Positions 59,775 through 64,000 of a DNA stretch of 64,000 bases are shown here, in pieces. The translations under genes and the position numbers were made by a program. The DNA lies in the NCBI RefSeq assembly GCF_011022235.1, contig NZ_JAAIYP010000038.1, positions 1 through 64,000 on the forward strand, in the 5' to 3' direction. The DNA comes from Magnetospirillum aberrantis SpK. Its GTDB lineage: Bacteria > Pseudomonadota > Alphaproteobacteria > Rhodospirillales > Magnetospirillaceae. Numbering within the stretch: position 1 is the stretch's first letter; the number at the start of each line of letters is the position of its first letter. Under the pieces are notes generated by a model. That model had not been told where the DNA came from, made no database searches, and worked only from the letters and a program-made list of their open reading frames with translations.

Positions 59775-59798
59775 CTAAATGGAGCCCCTCTGTCGCAG

Positions 59799-61208
59799 CT
59801 ACATAAAGTTTCTAAAATCGTAGATCGAGTCCACAATGTTCGGGTTCTGCTTGATGATCGCCGCAAAGCACGAGGAGTACACAAGCGTCACCGGCAGCTT
59901 CTTGTAGAGTGTGTTGTTGTTCCAATCCATTTTCGTCAGACCAAGAATTCCGGCGCAGGTTTCATGCCAGCCGCCCTGGCCAGAAAAGCGACGAACAAGA
60001 ATAGGGGACGGTGTCGGCTTAAGGATGCCCTCCTTATAGACATCCTGATTGGGGCGCTGGACATTGACGCCGCTGACACTCCCCTGGGTCCACAACAGTG
60101 CCTCATCCTTCGCAATAGGCAGGTAGCTTCCTCGCCTGATCGGATAGCCGGCAGCCTTGGGTGGCTTGACGCTGTCGTAGCGCACCCCCATCCATTCAAC
60201 GTCCTTGACGATCTGGACGAGTTCCACCTCCGTCCCGTCCTTGAAGCTGTCGAGAGCGCCGAGAATTTCCTCTTCCTTGAAAGGAGTGTTCTTGTGGATG
60301 GTTATCTTGTTTGGGACACGCCCGAAATGCCCACCCTGATAAATATTGAGACTGCGGGACAGGACTGATTGCATTTCGTAGTAGGAGAGGTAAGGGTTTC
60401 GCCCCTCTTCCTGAAACTCGCGCGCATCGTAGGCCACGAACCGAAAGCCGGTTCCGTCTGGATCGAAGACCTGGCTACAGCAGGTCGTGTACGAGATGCC
60501 GTTCGGCCCCGACTTCATCGCGTAGCTGAGGCCGATGAAGGCTTCATCGTTTCTCAGTCCTGTGAGCTTCCATGGAACACCACCGGCCTTGGCGTATAGT
60601 GCGACGCTCAGCCCCCACAGAACATTGGCGCGGCATCGCCGTTCGAAACTGGATCGGCGGACGATCTGAATGGGGATATCCAGCGGGGCGCAAAAAGCCT
60701 TGAGGTAATCGTGAAAATCGAAATCCTCTCCTTCGAAGCAGTTCGCCCAATCCGCCGGAAGATAGACCAGAGCAACATCGAACTCGGAGCGCACAGTTCT
60801 CAGCCGCGCCAAAGACTGAAACAGCTCTTCCGCGAGCTTATGTCGCGCCCCTGCTGACGCATGGCTATCAAGCGCCGAAGGAAGGGCTATCGTGGTGCGG
60901 TCTGTGGGAGAAGCCACAGGGATTCGAAACAGGCCCGAGAATCCGGGGTAGTCGGGGTAATAGTTGGTTGCTTCCACCGGTCTGGCGTTTCGGTCCAATT
61001 CTGTAATCAACTTCCGTAGGGGGGCGAAGTCATTATTTCGAGCCACCAATGCCAGCCGAAGGCTGTTCGGCATCCCGAAGCGCAGCCCGTAAGGGCCATG
61101 CTTGATCAGGCCGAGCAACGGGTGCTTTTCGCGTTGATTGCCGTGAAACAATAATTCTGGTTCGGGAAGCGTCGAGTGCCCGGCCAATTCGGGATTGGGG
61201 GCTGTCAT
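59799..61208 (-). CDS. Short prokaryotic Argonaute (MID-PIWI), catalytically inactive, SPARSA partner
   Basis: The 469-residue product is a short Argonaute with only MID and PIWI domains. The MID part (about 110-240) includes [10 protein letters not shown] and the guide-binding helix region [20 protein letters not shown]. The PIWI part (about 245-469) has the RNase-H-like strand [11 protein letters not shown], where the first catalytic Asp is replaced, and FVAYDAREF. It is therefore expected to bind guide and target but not to cut. The start at 61208 overlaps the SIR2 gene stop as ATGA. Short Argonautes of this kind recognise invader nucleic acid and switch on the associated SIR2 NADase. Confidence 0.87.
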   Translation of the reverse strand: MTAPNPELAGHSTLPEPELLFHGNQREKHPLLGLIKHGPYGLRFGMPNSLRLALVARNNDFAPLRKLITELDRNARPVEATNYYPDYPGFSGLFRIPVASPTDRTTIALPSALDSHASAGARHKLAEELFQSLARLRTVRSEFDVALVYLPADWANCFEGEDFDFHDYLKAFCAPLDIPIQIVRRSSFERRCRANVLWGLSVALYAKAGGVPWKLTGLRNDEAFIGLSYAMKSGPNGISYTTCCSQVFDPDGTGFRFVAYDAREFQEEGRNPYLSYYEMQSVLSRSLNIYQGGHFGRVPNKITIHKNTPFKEEEILGALDSFKDGTEVELVQIVKDVEWMGVRYDSVKPPKAAGYPIRRGSYLPIAKDEALLWTQGSVSGVNVQRPNQDVYKEGILKPTPSPILVRRFSGQGGWHETCAGILGLTKMDWNNNTLYKKLPVTLVYSSCFAAIIKQNPNIVDSIYDFRNFM

Positions 61209-62968
61209 GTACTCAGCCTCTTGGTGTAGGCCGTGCGGCTGCCGAGCGTGAACAGGGGATTGTTCGGACCGGTTGGACCGGGGAATGCTTGCAACGCGCA
61301 TGCGATCCCACGTTGATCCGAGCCGATCACGACGCGCACCCACGCGTCCATCAGTGCATCGAACTTGTTGTTGAACCGCCCCTGGCGCCGACCATCCATG
61401 AAATCTGCCGCGAGCTTTCTCGCGCCCCGTGGCCATATCCAAATATCCGGCTCGATTACGGCCCATGTCTGCCCGGACTTCTGGGCAATCGATACCCGTA
61501 GCGCCTCGGCCCATGAAATTTTGCGGGGTGCTGGAAATTCCTCGGAAACGGGAGCGAAGAGACCAGGGATGTCACCGGAGAGCTTGCTGACTTGTTGGAA
61601 AACCGGGTTCAAAGCGGTCTTGTCCTCTGCGTGGGGATCGACGATCAAGATGCTTCCAAACCGTTCGCTCCGGGAGAGAAGCGGTCGATCACGCGCGATG
61701 GCCGTCACCAAACCCTCTTCCATGAAGCGTTTGAAATGAAGGTGTTCTGGGTCATTCAGGTCCGACGGAATGTTGCTTTCGACCAATTCCACGAGGTTTC
61801 CGGCAAAGGCGGCTTTCAATTCTGTCTGGGCTCCCCAACACCAGATTTCCTTGCCTTTGGTAAATATCAAACTGCTCCCCGCAGCACGCTGCAACTCTCT
61901 CAGGTCACTCCAGGTGAGGGGTTGCTTCACCCGCGCCACAAGAGCCTTGTTGGGCAATCCGGTGATCGGCAGGGCGTTCAGCCGAATGAGGGGGAGGTCA
62001 TTTCCGGTGTGCGGTATCGGTATGCTGACCGTCGCGGGAATCGTTCGTCGGACTTTGATGTCCAGGTCGCGCGGCTTGTCGGGAATGTTGCGCCACAGAC
62101 TGATCATCAGGGAATCATAGGTGTCGATTTCCACCAGTTCCGCTCTGACTCCAACTGCGCGGGCCTCGGTGATCAGATTCTGCACCACCGGAAGAGCGGG
62201 CGCGCCCTTCATCGTCATCCAGAACAGCCCGTTTGGAAATGGTGTGGGCTGTTGAAGTGCGTCGCGAAACAGGCGCATTACGCTTTCGTCGCGGCCGCTA
62301 TAGCCGGCAATAATGAAGCCAAACCGCCCGGCGGCACTTTGCATGGCGAGGGCAAGTTGCTGGTCCTGCTGCGAGAGGTCGCGGGACAGGTTCTTGACGC
62401 TGTCGTATCGAAAATCCCCATGCAGTTTGCAATAGAGGGGAAATTCTTCATTGCTCAACGCCTGAAGGGCCGCAGTCGATCCATCCAGATGGTAGGCCAT
62501 CAATGTGCGCCCGCTAACCTCGGCGAACGCCCTTTCAACGACGCTGTCGAAATTCGTCGTGAAGATCGCACGGGTCATGCCGCTTGCCATCAGTGCGCCG
62601 AGAATTCGGTTGCCAACAGTCAGGGTGACACGATCTTCTGACAGCTTCTTACGCAAGTAATTCCGCTGGCGCTCTTTGTCCGCGCCGAAAATCTTCTCGA
62701 AATACAAACTGTACTCACTGTCGTCCCAGAGGGCCGGAAATCCGCGTGAGTCCATGAAAGCCTGTATGCGTGATCGCACGGCTTCATTCTGCATGTCCTG
62801 GCGGGACACATCCTGATTCTCCGCCTTACAATAATATTGGCTTTTCAAATCCCAGATGATGTCGGTGGCCGTAGGAAGGCCCGACATACGCGATGCCCCA
62901 GCACCGAGAAACCAAGCGAAAGCTGGTGGACGAGAGGCAAATTGAAGGGCGAAGTCTGCGGCATCCAT
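61205..62968 (-). CDS. SIR2-APAZ protein, NADase effector of a SPARSA system
   Basis: The 587-residue product has an N-terminal SIR2 domain (about 1-290) with the NAD-binding loop [11 protein letters not shown] (20-30), TTNFD (Asn139) and the catalytic His183 in [10 protein letters not shown]-terminal region (about 300-587) corresponds to the APAZ domain that takes the place of the Argonaute N/PAZ part. In the studied SPARSA systems the pair senses invading plasmid or phage DNA by RNA guides and depletes NAD, killing or arresting the cell. The ATG at 62968 begins the SIR2 fold; a purine-rich GGAGG lies about 14 bases upstream. A TATATT at 63016-63011 may be its minus-10 box. Confidence 0.88.
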   Translation of the reverse strand: MDAADFALQFASRPPAFAWFLGAGASRMSGLPTATDIIWDLKSQYYCKAENQDVSRQDMQNEAVRSRIQAFMDSRGFPALWDDSEYSLYFEKIFGADKERQRNYLRKKLSEDRVTLTVGNRILGALMASGMTRAIFTTNFDSVVERAFAEVSGRTLMAYHLDGSTAALQALSNEEFPLYCKLHGDFRYDSVKNLSRDLSQQDQQLALAMQSAAGRFGFIIAGYSGRDESVMRLFRDALQQPTPFPNGLFWMTMKGAPALPVVQNLITEARAVGVRAELVEIDTYDSLMISLWRNIPDKPRDLDIKVRRTIPATVSIPIPHTGNDLPLIRLNALPITGLPNKALVARVKQPLTWSDLRELQRAAGSSLIFTKGKEIWCWGAQTELKAAFAGNLVELVESNIPSDLNDPEHLHFKRFMEEGLVTAIARDRPLLSRSERFGSILIVDPHAEDKTALNPVFQQVSKLSGDIPGLFAPVSEEFPAPRKISWAEALRVSIAQKSGQTWAVIEPDIWIWPRGARKLAADFMDGRRQGRFNNKFDALMDAWVRVVIGSDQRGIACALQAFPGPTGPNNPLFTLGSRTAYTKRLST

Positions 62969-63074
62969 GGGAACATATGATTGCCTCCAGACGTAGAAAA
63001 GCCAACACAAAATATACCCAACAGAAGTGCCCGCCAGAAGGCTTCCCCCTGCGTAACCCTACTGTTTTGTCCTC

Positions 63075-64000
63075 CTAAAATTGTCCAGCCACAAACCCCG
63101 CGATCCCCCCCACCGCCTCATCCTCTTGACCGATGAAGCCATGATGCGACCGCCCCTCGCAGGGCGGGGACTGGGGTTCGGCACCACCGGTCAGTTCCAC
63201 GTATGCCTTGCGGGTGGCGCCGATCTTGTCGGTCAGGCGCGGGCCGTCCAGGGCGGGGGAGCGGCTGCATCCGTCGGCGGTGTGGCTGAGGACCAGGGTG
63301 GGGACGGTGATGCGGTCCAGGTCCATGTTCAACAGCGAATGCGGTCCCTGTTTGCTGGTGCGCGTGACCGAGGCGGTCAGCACCAGGCCATCGATCCCGG
63401 CACCCTGGCGGAGGGCGGCATTGGCGGCGGACAAGGTGCCCCGGCTGGTGCCGACCAGCCAGACCGGCAGGGGATGGCGCTCGCGCAGCCAGGCCGCCAC
63501 CTTGGCGACGTCCTCGGCATGGGTGGCGGAGACGCGGAAGTGTTCGGGCATGCCGTCCGCCGAATCCGAGGGTGCGTCCAGGGTGGCGACGACGAAGCCG
63601 CGTTCGGCCAGCAGGGCGCGCGAGCGGGCCAGGAAGTTGCCGGCCTTCTCGGGCGCCGGTACCGGCTCACGCACCTCGATAGCGCCACCGCCGCCGGGGA
63701 ACAGGATCAGGATGGCCTTGGGCGGGGTGGCAGGCAGGGTCAGATAGAAGCTTTCCGTCACCTCGCCCCGTACCGGGATGGTGATGGCCTGTTCCGGCGG
63801 CAGGGCGGACGCGCGCGGCGGCGCGGCGGTGGTCGGGACGGCCTGCGCCAATCCTTCCCGCGCCAGGAAGGCATCTACCTGGGCCGTCCACAATGGTGCG
63901 CCCTTGGTCGAGAACAGCTTGTGGCCGTCTTCGCCGAAGGGCGGCAGCATGATCAATTCGGCCCGGCCGCCGGCCCCGATGAAGGCCGCGTGCAGCCGGC
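63075..64000 (-). CDS. Alpha/beta-hydrolase gene, N-terminal part beyond the window
   Basis: The reading frame is open to the window edge. The visible N-terminal segment (AAFIGAGGRAELIMLPPFGEDGHKLF, from the edge to about residue 25) looks like the C-terminal end of a dienelactone-hydrolase-type domain, and a second alpha/beta-hydrolase domain follows. That domain carries the nucleophile motif VGTSRG (Ser) and ends in SHHGF with the likely catalytic His. The protein may therefore be a tandem hydrolase. It is separated by 106 bp from the SIR2 gene and has the base composition of the core genome, so the island may end between them. Confidence 0.7.
   Translation of the reverse strand, partial: RLHAAFIGAGGRAELIMLPPFGEDGHKLFSTKGAPLWTAQVDAFLAREGLAQAVPTTAAPPRASALPPEQAITIPVRGEVTESFYLTLPATPPKAILILFPGGGGAIEVREPVPAPEKAGNFLARSRALLAERGFVVATLDAPSDSADGMPEHFRVSATHAEDVAKVAAWLRERHPLPVWLVGTSRGTLSAANAALRQGAGIDGLVLTASVTRTSKQGPHSLLNMDLDRITVPTLVLSHTADGCSRSPALDGPRLTDKIGATRKAYVELTGGAEPQSPPCEGRSHHGFIGQEDEAVGGIAGFVAGQF

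Noticed and set aside
40835-63074. CRISPR array or insertion sequence in the island
   Set aside because: No regularly spaced repeats, no transposase and no terminal inverted repeats were found by reading this region.

Overview
The window looks like a chromosomal segment of a GC-rich, facultatively denitrifying alphaproteobacterium of the Rhodospirillales (Magnetospirillum-like). I infer this from the nos genes, the many chemotaxis and partner-switching proteins, the carA-carB-greA and yqeY-dnaG-rpoD neighbourhoods, and codon use. No species-specific marker is present and no database search was run.

Layout. (1) 1-2.6 kb: the end of a nitrous-oxide reductase maturation locus (nosD, nosL) and a Crp/Fnr-type regulator with an Fnr-like palindrome just upstream. 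(2) 2.6-16.2 kb: a pentapeptide-repeat protein, then a very tight nine-gene minus-strand operon (12877 down to 3380). It encodes a D-2-hydroxyacid dehydrogenase, an RraA-like protein, a two-pass sensor, a sensor-MFS fusion, a Tat-exported ABC-type binding protein, two more two-pass sensors, a SpoIIE/PP2C phosphatase and a TlpA-type lipoprotein. A phosphatase-kinase fusion is divergent to it, followed by a STAS protein and a small membrane protein. (3) 16.2-24.8 kb: a PstS-like binding protein with a membrane protein, a four-gene operon around an orphan ParA ATPase and a mitofilin-like coiled-coil protein, a Na/Pi-cotransporter-like protein, and an unknown membrane protein. (4) 24.9-30.7 kb: a REC-HATPase-PP2C regulator with its STAS partner, an MCP-PilZ chemoreceptor preceded by an Fnr-like site, a CBS protein and an unknown protein. 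(5) 30.7-40.8 kb: core genes greA, carB, carA, yqeY-like, dnaG, rpoD and a tRNA-Ile(CAU).

The accessory region starts right after the tRNA and runs to about 63.0 kb. Its first part (41.0-44.6 kb) is a five-gene operon of small unfamiliar proteins, including an AlpA-like DNA-binding protein and a protein with a Cys4 cluster and a HUH-like motif, suggesting an integrated plasmid or satellite. A consensus promoter then drives a minimal tyrosine recombinase, followed by a degenerate nitrilase-like protein, an ArdC antirestriction protein and a DUF3768 protein. Next is a Druantia-type anti-phage locus (DruA-like, three less recognisable proteins including an AT-richer two-pass membrane protein, and a giant DruE-like helicase). 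Tail to tail with it, 24 bp apart, lies a SPARSA locus: a SIR2-APAZ protein and a catalytically dead short Argonaute. An alpha/beta-hydrolase gene, cut by the window edge, ends the window.

The two strongest leads are the defence island (a Druantia variant plus SPARSA behind a tRNA) and the nine-gene sensor/partner-switching operon, whose consecutive sensors share a membrane-domain plan, one of them fused to an MFS transporter.
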